Shown here one piece after another: positions 25,307-35,285 of a stretch of 64,000 nt of DNA. Location: the NCBI RefSeq assembly GCF_002208115.1, contig NZ_CP020946.1:1364001-1428000 (forward strand), read 5' to 3'. The notes below the pieces were generated by a model. It had not been told where the DNA came from. It did not search any database and saw only the letters and a list, made by a program, of their open reading frames with translations. Made by a program: the position numbers and the translations under genes. Position 1 is the stretch's first letter. Each line of letters begins with the position of its first letter. This DNA is from Bdellovibrio bacteriovorus (lineage in GTDB: Bacteria > Bdellovibrionota > Bdellovibrionia > Bdellovibrionales > Bdellovibrionaceae).

Positions 25307-28300
25307 ATGGATAAGCCAGAACGTACCATCAGTCTTAAAACGAGTCGCCTTTACGCAGTTCTTCTCAACAGTCTTCGCGGAGGGTTGCTGGTGACTTTGT
25401 TGGCTTCCTGTACGGCCGATTCTCTTAATTGGGTGCCGGCTGAAAACTCCATCATCTCCGGTAAGATTCATAACTATTCTGCTGACTCAGCTCTTTCGCA
25501 AAAGGTCAGTGCGTTGTCCTGCGCGGCTCCGCAAGTGCATCTTTATAAAGTCGATGGCGCGGGTAATCGTATGGAACCAGCCGTGGATTCTGGTGCGGTG
25601 GCTGCAGATGGCAGCTTTTCGGTGTCCATGAAGTCTTTGGGTGGCAGTCTGCTTACTCGAGGCGTTCTTAGTGATTCTTTTCTATTGCAGGTGACGGGTT
25701 GTTCCAGTGGACTTTATCTGCGCCCAGTGACCGGCAGTAAAGAGCAGGATATCAGCATGGGTTCGTCGTTGATTTCCTATTTAATGAACACCAATCAAAA
25801 AGATAAAATGGTTGAAGCTTTGAAGGCCTCTCCAGAGAATGTGAATCATCTGATTACATTGCTCAGCACTTCATCTTCGTTGGAAGAAGCTTACAGTCGT
25901 TTGACCGGAGATGCTTCTGTACTGGCTAAGTTCACCGAGATATTTGGTTCTCATCCGGATGTACTGGCTTCGGCGGCTCCGGAAATTTTGGATGTGACCA
26001 TTCCCTCCAATGCCATGGAGCACAGTGCGATAGCGCTGAGCGTGGAGGCTCTTCACTGGTCCTCTGGGTATCAGATTGCCTATGAATGGAAATTGGATGG
26101 TATCATTCTTGGTTCTGCTAAAAATATTTCCTACACTGCGAGTGCCAATCAGCAGGGGGTGCATGAACTGGTTTTGACCGTCGGCGAAAGCAACGGGGCC
26201 GGGGGCCTTGATACAAACCGTCCGACTCAGCGTCTGGTGAGGTCTCTGGTGATCGGCAATAATGTGCTGCCGGTGGCACCGACGATGGCGATCACATTGC
26301 CTTTGGTATCAGGCAGTGTGCCGATATCCACCCGGTCTGTGATCGTCACCATCAATACTGGAGCGGCCCTGTCTGGGTGTGAATCCTTCAGCTCTCTCTT
26401 ATTAACGGAAGAGGCCACGGCACCCACCGCGACGGCGGTGTTTCCGATTCTCTGTACGCAGCCCGGAGGGCAGGACGTGCCCTTCAATCTGGCTTCGGCC
26501 GGGGATGGTTTAAAAAATATTTATCTGTGGGCGAAAGACTCTGCTGGGGTCGTGTCGCAAGTGCCGTCCGTCTATGGGGTTCGGCTGGATACGACTGCGC
26601 CGACGGCTTTGATTTCAACCAGCGTGGCGGTTCATCAGAAAAGCAGCACTCAAAGCTTTGCGTTCACCGGCGATGATGGCGGTGGAGTCATTGAACGTTT
26701 TGACTGTAAACTGGACACTGGGGCCTGGACGGCTTGTTCAAGTCCGATATCTTATTCAGGTCTTGGCCAGGGTCATCACTCTTTCTCGGTTCGAGCTGTG
26801 GATACTGCCGGTAACAGCTCCGCAGTTGTCAGTAAAAGCTGGAACGTGGATCTGACCGCACCGGTTTTAAGCCTGGTGTCGACACCGGCCTCCATCACTA
26901 ATTCTTTAAGTGCGACTTTTGAATTGGCGGCATCGGATGTGGGCGGATCTTTGGTCAGCGTTTATCAGTGCAGTATCGACAATGCGGCTTTCGCAGATTG
27001 TCCTGGCTTGTCGTCCTATGTGGTGACTGCGGGAACGCACAATTTCCGCGCGCGCGCATTGGATGGTGCTGGAAATATCTCAGGTCTTCAAAGTTATACT
27101 TGGACTGTGGATACCGCGGCTCCGGTGACGACGATCTCAGCCAAACCGCCGACTTTGACCAATGCGATGACGGCAAGCTTTTCGTTCAGTGCGACGGACA
27201 GTGGCGGCGGCAGCATTGCCAGTTATTTCTGTGAACTGGATGGGGCCGGTTTTAGCGCCTGCAGCTCTGGTAAATCCTATTCGGGTTTGCTTGACGGCGG
27301 GCACATCTTTAAAGTGCGCGCGCGGGACACCGCCGGCAACGACGGTGTTGCGGTCAGCTATTCCTGGACGATTAATACCTCAACTCCAATGGCCTCGATT
27401 TCTCATAACCCGGAGCCGATCACCAAGCTGACGACGGCGTCTTTTGAGTTTGCGGCAGTTCCTCCTCCAGGGGGTTCTATCGTCGGATATCAATGCAGTT
27501 TGAATGGTGGGACCTGGGCGGCCTGTAGCTCACCCAAAAATTATTCGGCTTTGAGCGCAGGATCTCAGCAGTTCTCTGTGCGCTCGGTGGATAATAACTC
27601 CAACGTCAGCACTGCCGCCGTTTATAATTGGTTGATTGATACGACAGCTCCCGTTTTATCTGTCAGTAGTGCGCCGGCGCCTCTGGTCAATAGCACCGAG
27701 GCTCAATTTGTCTTTGCCGGCACGGACAGTGGGGGGGCGGGCCTTGATTATTATCTGTGTCAGCTTGATGGGGGACCTTTTGGTGCCTGTGTCAGTCCGA
27801 AGAATTTTTCGAATCTCGCAGCAGGCGCACATTCTTTTAATGTAAAAGCTGTGGATGCCGCGGGCAATGAAAGCGCTGTGCAGAGTAAGTCCTGGACAGT
27901 GGACGTGACGGCTCCAACCCTGACCCTAAATACTTTCCCCACTTCCGTCACGAATCTGACAACGGCGAGCTTTACCTTTGCAGCCAGTGACGTCGGTGGA
28001 GGAACGGTGGCAGGTTATACTTGTCGTCTGGATACGGCTGCAGCGGCCAGTTGCGCGTCCGGTGTCAGCTTCAGTTCTTTGACGGCCGGAACTCATACAT
28101 TTGAAGTTTTTGCGGTGGACTCTGTTGGAAATACTTCTGAAGTGACCAGCTACACTTGGACCGTGGACTTAACTCCTCCAACTCTGACGATCACTTCGAA
28201 GCCGGCAGAGAAATCCAATACAGTCAGCCCGGTTTTTGCGTTTTCCGCAAGTGATACCGGTGGCGGAACAGTCCTTGGCTATCAATGCAAGCTCGATGGG

Positions 28301-31300
28301 GGGGCGTACAATGCCTGCTCCAGTCCTTGGGCTTTGACGGGCCTTTCTCAAGGCAATCATACGGTTTCCATTTATGCTGTGGATTCGGCCGGCAATAGTT
28401 CGGCGGCAGGCATTTACACATGGACCGTGGATACGGTAGCTCCGGTGATCAGTGTGACTACGCCGGTAGCAAATGGCTTTGTGGTTCCAAGCAGCAATGT
28501 GGGCAGCTATTCCGTAGGGGGAACTTGTTCGGAAGAAGGCACGGCCGTGGTTCTTTCCGGTGTGACATCGGCAAGTGCACCTTGTACCGGTGCAGTCTGG
28601 GGTGCCACGATCGATCTGTCGGCAATGGCAGATGGGATTTATTCTTTGCAGGCTGCACAGACGGATGCCGCCGGTAATACGTTCACCACGGTCGCGCGCA
28701 CCTTTGTTAAGGATACAACGGGGCCGGTGATTAATGTGGCATCCATGCCGTCTTTAAAAGGCGGCAGCACGCAGGCGGTGTCCTGGACAATGACGGAAGC
28801 CAACCCGGCCGCGGGCAGCAGTTTTAACGTTGAAGTTTACAATGGCACGGCGTGGAGCAGCGTGGGAACCAAGATTGTAACTGCGGGCGCGAACTCGGCC
28901 ACAGCTTATGTGTTGACGACGGCGGCAATGCCAGTCGTTTCCACGGATCAGGCTCGTGTGCGCGTGACGTTTGTTGATGCCGCCGCGAATTCCACAACGG
29001 CGAATTCGAATCCGTTTATTATTGATTCCCTGGGGCCGGTTTTAAGTTCCCTGACGGTGAACGGTGGTCTTGTGACGTCTGGAAACAATAACATCCCAGT
29101 GGCGTTGACGGCCGCAGATTCTTTAACGGACATTCAAAAGATCTGCTTACAGACAAGCCATGTGCCTCCGACGTCCACTCATAATTGTTGGGTGAATATC
29201 AGTGCCTATGGTGTGAACCCGGGGAAGAACATCAATCCAACGTCGTTGTATTTCAATGTGGGCCTGGTGTCAGGCAGCTATCCGATTTATGTGTGGTTGA
29301 TGGATGCGGTGGGGAATATCTCAACGAATACCGGTACGGCGATTGATTATGGTTCAGTGACATACAATTCACCGACTCCTCCCGTGATTCAGGCGTTGCA
29401 GGTGACTTCGACGGATACGCCAAGTTCTCCGCCGACCAAGGCGGATTTGACGGTGGGTTCCGGCTCGCCAGTTTATGTGAAATGGAAAGTGGCAAGTACT
29501 GTCGGATTGTCAGCTTCTGCAATTAAAGTCAGCTATACCACGGACGACACCACCTTTGGTGGCGGCCCCACAGGTAGCTATGCCGATGCGGTCAATGGTT
29601 CCTGCAGTTTGGATGGCGGTTATACCGGATGTGTGGTGCTTTCAGCACCAGCAGCCACGTATTTCAAAGTGCGAGTGCAAATCACGGATCTGAAAGGCTT
29701 TATTACCATGGGTCTAAGCCAGCCGCTGAACTCATCCAAAGTGAGTTTTCTGGCAGGAAATACGGATTTGGGCTTGGGCTCCAGCGCGAAGTCGGCTGTC
29801 ATTCTGCCGGATACAAATTATGGTCTGGCCGTTCTGGATGATGGACGGATTTTTGTGATAGACACTCGCGGACTGGCTTGGGTGAATCCGGTGACGGGTG
29901 TTTATGAAATCATCGCAACTAAAGCGGCCAGTTCTTCGGGCGATGGTGGTGTCTTGAGCAATGCCAAGTTCAGTGGTTTGACCGGCATCTGGGCTGATAA
30001 CAATAATGATCTGTTGATCGCCGATGGTAAACGCCTGCGCAAAGTGAATACCAAGGCTGATCCGATGACGATTTCCACGTTGTTGGGTGGTGGCGGCGAT
30101 GCTTCTGACAGTGTGGCGATTGCCACCAACTATAATCCCTCTAGCAATATCAGTCGTCTGTCCATTTCGCCCAACGGGGATATCTATTTCCGCGGTGAGG
30201 GGACATCCGGAAAAATTCGCAAGTACAAAGCCAGCACCGGAGCGATTAGCACGGTCACTATTTCCGGGGTGGGAAACACCTTCTCTGCGACTCAAGACAA
30301 TGCTTCATGCGGTTATCAGGACTATGGTGTGACTTTTGATTCGTCGGGGAATGCAGACAGCTTGATCATGAAAGTTCAAAGCACCGGTGCAAGTGGAGCT
30401 TGCCCTTATGGGGATACCAGTGAATGGAAAGGTTATGCCCAAGCCAATCCAGTGACCGGGGCGGTAAAGTTGCCGGCACCCAACTGGGTGGTGACAGCGG
30501 GTCGTCGTGAAACCATGAAGCTTTACAACAGCAAAGGAGGAGATTTGTATTACGCTTCCTCCGACCGCTCGGTGAACGGAAAAGCCATCTATCGCTTTAA
30601 CAGATCTACATTAGGATGGGACCGGGTTTATGGCGCCAATGCGCACGGAACCTGCGCCGATGGATCGTCGGCCGACACCTGTGCGATTGCGGCTTCCAGT
30701 CTGGCATTCAATTCACAGGGGCAGATCTTTTATGTAGACGGAAAAACCAAGTCCATTCGCACGATTGATGGACAGGATAAGATTCGCACATTGGCCGGGG
30801 ATTCATTGGGTTCGGAAGATGGAACGAAAGGTTCGCTGGTGCGTTTTGCCGGTCTGACAGATGTGAAGCTTCAGGGAACAGATATTTATTTATTTGATCT
30901 TGCGGATGCGCGCATTCGTAAGATTCCTATTGGTGGGAATGTTTCCACTGTGGCGGGCAACCAAGTATCCGGAGAGGCTCCAGACAGCTCTGTGGCGGCG
31001 GAAAAATCGATTCATGTGACTGGCGATAGTCAGCCGGGTCGCTTCATCATTGATGAGCTCACAGGGGATATTTATTATCCTCGGTCTGGCAGTTTGCTGG
31101 CACGAATTGTAAAAGCCACCGGTCTTTGGGAAGATGTGACGACAAAAATATATGGCTATGGTCCGCTTCCATACGGTATCGGGAACGGTCATATTCTGGT
31201 TAATACGTTCTCTTACAGCGGTACCTTGGGGCATGTGAATTCTTATATGAGTATTGTAAATATCAGCACCAAGGCCAGTACCAAGATTGTATATCCTGAC

Positions 31301-31768
31301 AATGGAAGTAATGTCGTCGCGGGCTCGACATTCTGTGCGGACGGGGCGACGCTTAAAGGTTCTTGTAATGCACCGGGATTGCGCGACAGCGGAAATAATC
31401 AAGGCAAATACGATGTTGCGACAGGCAAATGGTTGGCTTATGAAAATACCACGGGCCGGGTTGTGATCTTTGACTTTAACGGTGCCGGGGTGATCGAGAC
31501 ACTGATTCCATTAGGGCGGGGAATTCGCGGTTTGGAAACAGACCGTAATGTGGGGCTTAGCAAAAATAATCTCTATGTCTGTGGTACGGACGGGAAGATT
31601 TATAAATATGATTTGAACAATTCAAATCAAATGACGGAGCTGCCACTGCCAAACACGACAATGACATGTACGGGACAGCTGCATTATTCAGAGTCCCGCA
31701 ACAAACTGATGTTCCAGTATTCACAGAATGGACTGGGTGCCGTGGCGGAATATGATTTGAACCCTTAA
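25307..31768 (+). CDS. giant lipoprotein with Ig-like repeats and beta-propeller tail
   Basis: 2153 residues. A long basic start leads to a hydrophobic segment and lipobox LLASC (Cys 35), so a large surface or periplasmic lipoprotein is likely. Residues about 428-1044 hold seven tandem Ig-like repeats of roughly 88 residues, each opening TAPxLxL and ending W(T/N)VD, with a cysteine pair about 10-11 residues apart (YQCSLDGG...C). Other Ig-like domains follow to about 1400. From about 1490 to the end come short NHL-like blades (SGDGGVLSNAKFSG, LAGDSLGSEDGTKGS). No catalytic motif was seen; an adhesin or interaction role is inferred. GGGC near the start is a weak ribosome site. The stop abuts the lplA stop. 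Confidence 0.9.
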   Translation: MDKPERTISLKTSRLYAVLLNSLRGGLLVTLLASCTADSLNWVPAENSIISGKIHNYSADSALSQKVSALSCAAPQVHLYKVDGAGNRMEPAVDSGAVAADGSFSVSMKSLGGSLLTRGVLSDSFLLQVTGCSSGLYLRPVTGSKEQDISMGSSLISYLMNTNQKDKMVEALKASPENVNHLITLLSTSSSLEEAYSRLTGDASVLAKFTEIFGSHPDVLASAAPEILDVTIPSNAMEHSAIALSVEALHWSSGYQIAYEWKLDGIILGSAKNISYTASANQQGVHELVLTVGESNGAGGLDTNRPTQRLVRSLVIGNNVLPVAPTMAITLPLVSGSVPISTRSVIVTINTGAALSGCESFSSLLLTEEATAPTATAVFPILCTQPGGQDVPFNLASAGDGLKNIYLWAKDSAGVVSQVPSVYGVRLDTTAPTALISTSVAVHQKSSTQSFAFTGDDGGGVIERFDCKLDTGAWTACSSPISYSGLGQGHHSFSVRAVDTAGNSSAVVSKSWNVDLTAPVLSLVSTPASITNSLSATFELAASDVGGSLVSVYQCSIDNAAFADCPGLSSYVVTAGTHNFRARALDGAGNISGLQSYTWTVDTAAPVTTISAKPPTLTNAMTASFSFSATDSGGGSIASYFCELDGAGFSACSSGKSYSGLLDGGHIFKVRARDTAGNDGVAVSYSWTINTSTPMASISHNPEPITKLTTASFEFAAVPPPGGSIVGYQCSLNGGTWAACSSPKNYSALSAGSQQFSVRSVDNNSNVSTAAVYNWLIDTTAPVLSVSSAPAPLVNSTEAQFVFAGTDSGGAGLDYYLCQLDGGPFGACVSPKNFSNLAAGAHSFNVKAVDAAGNESAVQSKSWTVDVTAPTLTLNTFPTSVTNLTTASFTFAASDVGGGTVAGYTCRLDTAAAASCASGVSFSSLTAGTHTFEVFAVDSVGNTSEVTSYTWTVDLTPPTLTITSKPAEKSNTVSPVFAFSASDTGGGTVLGYQCKLDGGAYNACSSPWALTGLSQGNHTVSIYAVDSAGNSSAAGIYTWTVDTVAPVISVTTPVANGFVVPSSNVGSYSVGGTCSEEGTAVVLSGVTSASAPCTGAVWGATIDLSAMADGIYSLQAAQTDAAGNTFTTVARTFVKDTTGPVINVASMPSLKGGSTQAVSWTMTEANPAAGSSFNVEVYNGTAWSSVGTKIVTAGANSATAYVLTTAAMPVVSTDQARVRVTFVDAAANSTTANSNPFIIDSLGPVLSSLTVNGGLVTSGNNNIPVALTAADSLTDIQKICLQTSHVPPTSTHNCWVNISAYGVNPGKNINPTSLYFNVGLVSGSYPIYVWLMDAVGNISTNTGTAIDYGSVTYNSPTPPVIQALQVTSTDTPSSPPTKADLTVGSGSPVYVKWKVASTVGLSASAIKVSYTTDDTTFGGGPTGSYADAVNGSCSLDGGYTGCVVLSAPAATYFKVRVQITDLKGFITMGLSQPLNSSKVSFLAGNTDLGLGSSAKSAVILPDTNYGLAVLDDGRIFVIDTRGLAWVNPVTGVYEIIATKAASSSGDGGVLSNAKFSGLTGIWADNNNDLLIADGKRLRKVNTKADPMTISTLLGGGGDASDSVAIATNYNPSSNISRLSISPNGDIYFRGEGTSGKIRKYKASTGAISTVTISGVGNTFSATQDNASCGYQDYGVTFDSSGNADSLIMKVQSTGASGACPYGDTSEWKGYAQANPVTGAVKLPAPNWVVTAGRRETMKLYNSKGGDLYYASSDRSVNGKAIYRFNRSTLGWDRVYGANAHGTCADGSSADTCAIAASSLAFNSQGQIFYVDGKTKSIRTIDGQDKIRTLAGDSLGSEDGTKGSLVRFAGLTDVKLQGTDIYLFDLADARIRKIPIGGNVSTVAGNQVSGEAPDSSVAAEKSIHVTGDSQPGRFIIDELTGDIYYPRSGSLLARIVKATGLWEDVTTKIYGYGPLPYGIGNGHILVNTFSYSGTLGHVNSYMSIVNISTKASTKIVYPDNGSNVVAGSTFCADGATLKGSCNAPGLRDSGNNQGKYDVATGKWLAYENTTGRVVIFDFNGAGVIETLIPLGRGIRGLETDRNVGLSKNNLYVCGTDGKIYKYDLNNSNQMTELPLPNTTMTCTGQLHYSESRNKLMFQYSQNGLGAVAEYDLNP
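26590..28440 (+). repeat. seven tandem Ig-like coding repeats of about 264 nt
   Basis: Units start near 26590, 26853, 27115, 27375, 27645, 27907 and 28170. All share the TAPxL opening, a Cys pair and the AGN-x-S...SWTVD close. Sequence identity between units is modest, which points to old duplication. Confidence 0.8.
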
Positions 31769-32788
31769 TCAAACTTCAATCTGTCGGCACAGCCACTCTT
31801 CAAGTTCTGACAAACCCAGATTTAGATCCGGATATCTGGCACGAACACTCATAAGGGCTTCACGCACGGCTTCGCCGCGATATGGTTTTTCCCGCAGAGC
31901 TGCGGTGACGTCTTCCACCACATGCGGATACAGACAGTCGGTGTAGATTTTCAAATCCTTGATCTGTCCGTCTTCCACTTTGAAATGGAAATCAAAAAAG
32001 CCCAGTGCCAGATATTCATCCATCTTGTGGCTGAACTCGAGGGTGTTGCCATACAGCCAGTCCCAGGAACTAAGTAAGTCGTACTGTTCTTTCAGTTCTG
32101 GAATCAGTTTTAAACTATCCATGGTCAGGGATTCCACTTCGGCTTTGCCCGCATAGAATTTTTCAAAGGACTTCACCATGGTCATCACGATCTGATCGTG
32201 ATTGATCCCCGGGGATACTTCCGTCAGGTTTGCCACGCGGGCGCGAACGGATTCTTTGCCCTTGGCCTGAAGTTTCTTGGGATTTGGTGTCAGGTAATTT
32301 CCCAGACGGGTCAGGTCGGTATTCAAAAGCAAGGTTCCGTGATGGAAAGCGCGGTCCTTTTTTTCTCGGTAGGCGCTGCCGCTGAACTTGCGCGGACCAT
32401 CGGGGAACGGGATCAGCAGATCATTGCGGCCGGAAGCCTCTCCCTGAATGCCGAAAGTCTTCAAGGCATCAAAGATGATCTGCACATTGTTTTCGCGCTT
32501 ATAGGATTCTTTCGGCGACAGGAAGGTGAAGTTGGTGTTTTGCAGATCATGAAAAACCGCGCCACCGCCCGTCGTGCGACGGGCCAGGTGAACTTTTTCG
32601 TCTTTCATTTTTGCGAGGTTGCATTCAGACCAGGGGTTCTGGTTGCGCCCGATCACCACGGTTTCTTCGTTGCGCCACAGGAACAGCACCTGCTGGGAAG
32701 GATCCAGATTGTGAAAGATCCATTCTTCCGTGGCCAGATTAAGGTGAGGATTCAAACTGTCTGACAGAAACACTTTAAGCTTTTGCAT
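31769..32788 (-). CDS. lplA: lipoate-protein ligase A
   Basis: Attaches free lipoate, via lipoyl-AMP, to lipoyl domains of dehydrogenase complexes and GcvH. From the ATG at 32788 the protein is 339 residues (E. coli LplA 338). Motifs: RNEETVVIGRNQNPWSE, ARRTTGGGAVFHDLQN (lipoyl binding), KFSGSAYREKKDRAFHHGT, followed by a C-terminal accessory domain of about 100 residues. The ribosome site is weak, but the upstream extension is not conserved-looking. It diverges from the guanidine-exporter gene. Salvage of lipoate from prey would be plausible (inference). Confidence 0.92.
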   Translation of the reverse strand: MQKLKVFLSDSLNPHLNLATEEWIFHNLDPSQQVLFLWRNEETVVIGRNQNPWSECNLAKMKDEKVHLARRTTGGGAVFHDLQNTNFTFLSPKESYKRENNVQIIFDALKTFGIQGEASGRNDLLIPFPDGPRKFSGSAYREKKDRAFHHGTLLLNTDLTRLGNYLTPNPKKLQAKGKESVRARVANLTEVSPGINHDQIVMTMVKSFEKFYAGKAEVESLTMDSLKLIPELKEQYDLLSSWDWLYGNTLEFSHKMDEYLALGFFDFHFKVEDGQIKDLKIYTDCLYPHVVEDVTAALREKPYRGEAVREALMSVRARYPDLNLGLSELEEWLCRQIEV

Positions 32789-32944
32789 AGGTCTGAACCT
32801 AGTCCGCCATTGGGGACGGGTCAAGAACGAGGCGGCGCAGGAAGGGAAGAGCAAGCCCGTTCTTTCCCAAATGAGTCTGAACTTTACTTTTTGCCTGTTT
32901 TGCGCTTTAATGATCGGGTATTTCAGTTTCTGCGACTGATGTGC

Positions 32945-32985
32945 CCGGACGATGTGCGACGTACCCGGTCAGGACAAGACGACGC
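32945..32985 (+). ncRNA. guanidine-III (ykkC-III) riboswitch
   Basis: The 41-nt aptamer follows the known class closely, including the tail CGGTCAGGACAAGACG and the pseudoknot partner CCGG segments (32945-32948 with 32965-32968). The GCGACGT (32956-32962) against ACGACGC (32979-32985) helix has one A-A mismatch. A T-run and the AAAGGAG ribosome site of the exporter follow. It senses guanidinium. Confidence 0.9.
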
Positions 32986-33011
32986 TTTTTTCTAACGAAA
33001 GGAGTGTTGGT

Positions 33012-33347
33012 ATGTCTAACACAGTAGCATGGATCATTTTGGCAATCGCAGGTCTTCTTGAAGTCGGTTGGGCTATCGGCCTTAAATACACCGAAGGTTT
33101 CACAAAACTCGTCCCCAGTGTTCTGACGCTGGTTGCACTTGCGGGCAGTATGTTTTTGCTGGCGCGGGCGGCGACCGTGCTTCCCATCGGCACGGCTTAC
33201 GGTGTGTGGGTGGGAATCGGCGCTTTGGGGGCAGCGATTCTGGGGATTTTCCTGTTCAATGAGGCTGCGACCCCGGCTCGCCTGTTCTTCCTAGCTTTGC
33301 TGTTGATTTCCATCATTGGTCTGAAAATGACGGCCGGCGGGCACTAA
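33012..33347 (+). CDS. gdx: SMR-family guanidinium exporter
   Basis: 111 residues with four membrane helices. The signature is the essential glutamate in helix 1 (AGLLEVGWAIGLKYTEG), with PIGTAYGVWVGIGALGAAILG in helices 3-4, typical of the SugE/Gdx branch rather than the EmrE multidrug branch. It exchanges guanidinium for protons as a dual-topology dimer. The ATG at 33012 is set by the AAAGGAG site; the frame extending upstream would run through the riboswitch. The guanidine-III riboswitch upstream directly predicts induction by guanidinium. Confidence 0.93.
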   Translation: MSNTVAWIILAIAGLLEVGWAIGLKYTEGFTKLVPSVLTLVALAGSMFLLARAATVLPIGTAYGVWVGIGALGAAILGIFLFNEAATPARLFFLALLLISIIGLKMTAGGH

Positions 33348-33479
33348 AGTCCCTCATCCCAACGGGGGAGTATTCTGAAAAAAGATCAAATTTGAGAGGG
33401 GATTTGGACTATAGTCCTCTCTCTATTGCCAGTTTTTCATCCGAATCTGTCCAGGTTCGGATAAAGCTGGAGTTGTCGT

Positions 33480-35285
33480 ATGTTCTTCCGTGGATTCAGA
33501 AAACTTTCATTCACTCAACAGTTAACGTTGCCTATCGCTCTTGTCGGAACGGTGGTGCTGGGAGGCATTGCCTTCCTTGCGGTGCAGGACTCGTTTAGGG
33601 ACGCCAAAAAGGCGGCGCACTCGATGTCTGAAGAGATGGGCCGCAAATATGCCCAGCAGATTAAATCGTATCTGGATAAATCTTTTGCTCAGGCCGAAGT
33701 GGTCGGGCGCCATTTTGCGATGGAGACTGAAACTCATCAGCAGGATCGCAGGAAAAGCTATCAGTTGTTGCGTGAAGTGCTGAAAAGTGATTCCCAGTAT
33801 CTGGCGACCTGGTCCGCCTGGGAGCCCAATGCCTATGATGGGAAAGACGCGCAGTTTGCCAACACCGAATATCACGAAAAGACCGGACGGGTGTATCCGT
33901 GGTGGGTCCGTCAGGGTGATGAGATTATTTTTAAGACCTTGTTGAATGAAGAAACCCCGGATCTGGGCGACTGGTATTTCCAGCCGATGCAAAGCAAACA
34001 AAGCATGCTGGTGGAGCCTTACAAGGACACGGTCAACGGCAAAGAGCTGGTGATGACTTCCGCGGTCTATACGGTTGTGCAGAATGGGACCGCCAAGGGC
34101 CTGGTGGGCATTGATATCAGTCTGGATAAAATCAAAGAACTGGTGGCAGAGATCCGTCCTTTTGCTGATTCCCAGTCCTTCCTTGTTTCGGATAAAATGA
34201 TGGTGGTCGCCGGGCCCCATCAGGACGAGGTGATGCAGGAATATAAAGCCGGAGCGGCTTTGCAGGCCCTGTTGCAAAAGCATGAAATCGGCAGCATCGA
34301 CATTGATACCGAACGTGGCAAAGAATTTTTCCTGGTGATGCCGGTGTCGATCTATGATCTTTCGCAGAAGTGGACTCTGGTGATCCGCACTCCGGAAAAA
34401 ACCATTCTGGCTTCCGCGTATGCGTCACTTTGGAGACAACTGGGGTTTTCTCTGGTGGGTCTTCTGATGCTGATGTCTGTGGTGTACTTTGGCGCCAAGC
34501 GTTCCGAGAAAAAGATTTCAACGTTGTCCCAGGGGTTGAGCACATCCTCTGCCGGGATCACGGAGGATATTCAGCATTTGAATTCCACCGGTGGCCAACT
34601 GGCAGAATCCTCAACCCGGGCGGCCGCTTCGATCGAGGAAACGGTGGCGTCTTTGGAGGAAATCACCTCGATGGTGCGCTTAAACACCGGCAACGCCCAG
34701 AATGCGGCAATGTTGTCGGGGGATTCCGCACGTCTGGCCAAGACGGGCGAGGAAAAAATTCTGGAACTGGTGCAGACCATGACCCAGATTGAGTCCTCGT
34801 CCCAGAAAATTGAAGAGATTATTTCAATCATCGACGATATTGCCTTCCAGACAAATCTGCTGGCGCTGAATGCTTCCGTGGAAGCCGCCCGCGCCGGCGA
34901 ACACGGCAAAGGCTTTGCGGTGGTGGCCGAGGCCGTGCGCTCGCTGGCCCAGCGGTCCGCCGTGGCGGCCAAAGATATCACCCAGTTGATTTCCACCAGC
35001 GTGGTGCAGGTGAAGCAGGGGACGGTTTTGGTTCGCGCCAACGGGGATGTGTTGAAACAGATGTCCTTAAGTATTGAAAAAGTGGCGACACTGAATTCAG
35101 AAATCGCCAACGCCAGCCAGCAGCAGTCCGCTGGCATTGAACAGATCAACGTGGCCATCAACCAGCTGGATCAGGTCATTCAAAGCAATGCGGCGGAAGC
35201 CGGCGAGATCGTGAACACCGCCGCCCACATCAGTGAAAAATCTGAAGTGATGAATTCGACGGTGAAGGTGCTGAGCGCCGCCTAG
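33480..35285 (+). CDS. methyl-accepting chemotaxis protein with Cache sensor domain
   Basis: 601 residues. Membrane helix 1 (about 17-37), a periplasmic dCache-type sensor (about 38-315, with [11 protein letters not shown] and [17 protein letters not shown]), helix 2 (about 322-341) and a signalling domain with the conserved tip [20 protein letters not shown] near 455. No clear HAMP domain lies between helix 2 and the signalling helices. No C-terminal pentapeptide for methyl-modifying enzymes. A hairpin ATCCGAA...TTCGGAT precedes the ribosome site. It is convergent with a paralogue and shares a CTAG for both stops. Confidence 0.93.
   Translation: MFFRGFRKLSFTQQLTLPIALVGTVVLGGIAFLAVQDSFRDAKKAAHSMSEEMGRKYAQQIKSYLDKSFAQAEVVGRHFAMETETHQQDRRKSYQLLREVLKSDSQYLATWSAWEPNAYDGKDAQFANTEYHEKTGRVYPWWVRQGDEIIFKTLLNEETPDLGDWYFQPMQSKQSMLVEPYKDTVNGKELVMTSAVYTVVQNGTAKGLVGIDISLDKIKELVAEIRPFADSQSFLVSDKMMVVAGPHQDEVMQEYKAGAALQALLQKHEIGSIDIDTERGKEFFLVMPVSIYDLSQKWTLVIRTPEKTILASAYASLWRQLGFSLVGLLMLMSVVYFGAKRSEKKISTLSQGLSTSSAGITEDIQHLNSTGGQLAESSTRAAASIEETVASLEEITSMVRLNTGNAQNAAMLSGDSARLAKTGEEKILELVQTMTQIESSSQKIEEIISIIDDIAFQTNLLALNASVEAARAGEHGKGFAVVAEAVRSLAQRSAVAAKDITQLISTSVVQVKQGTVLVRANGDVLKQMSLSIEKVATLNSEIANASQQQSAGIEQINVAINQLDQVIQSNAAEAGEIVNTAAHISEKSEVMNSTVKVLSAA

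Noticed and set aside
32824-32863. AGAACG/CGTTCT inverted repeat with GCGCAGGAAG inside, a possible fourth family 2 copy
   Set aside because: Only the GCGCAGGAAG string is shared; the P2 and P4 stems are missing.
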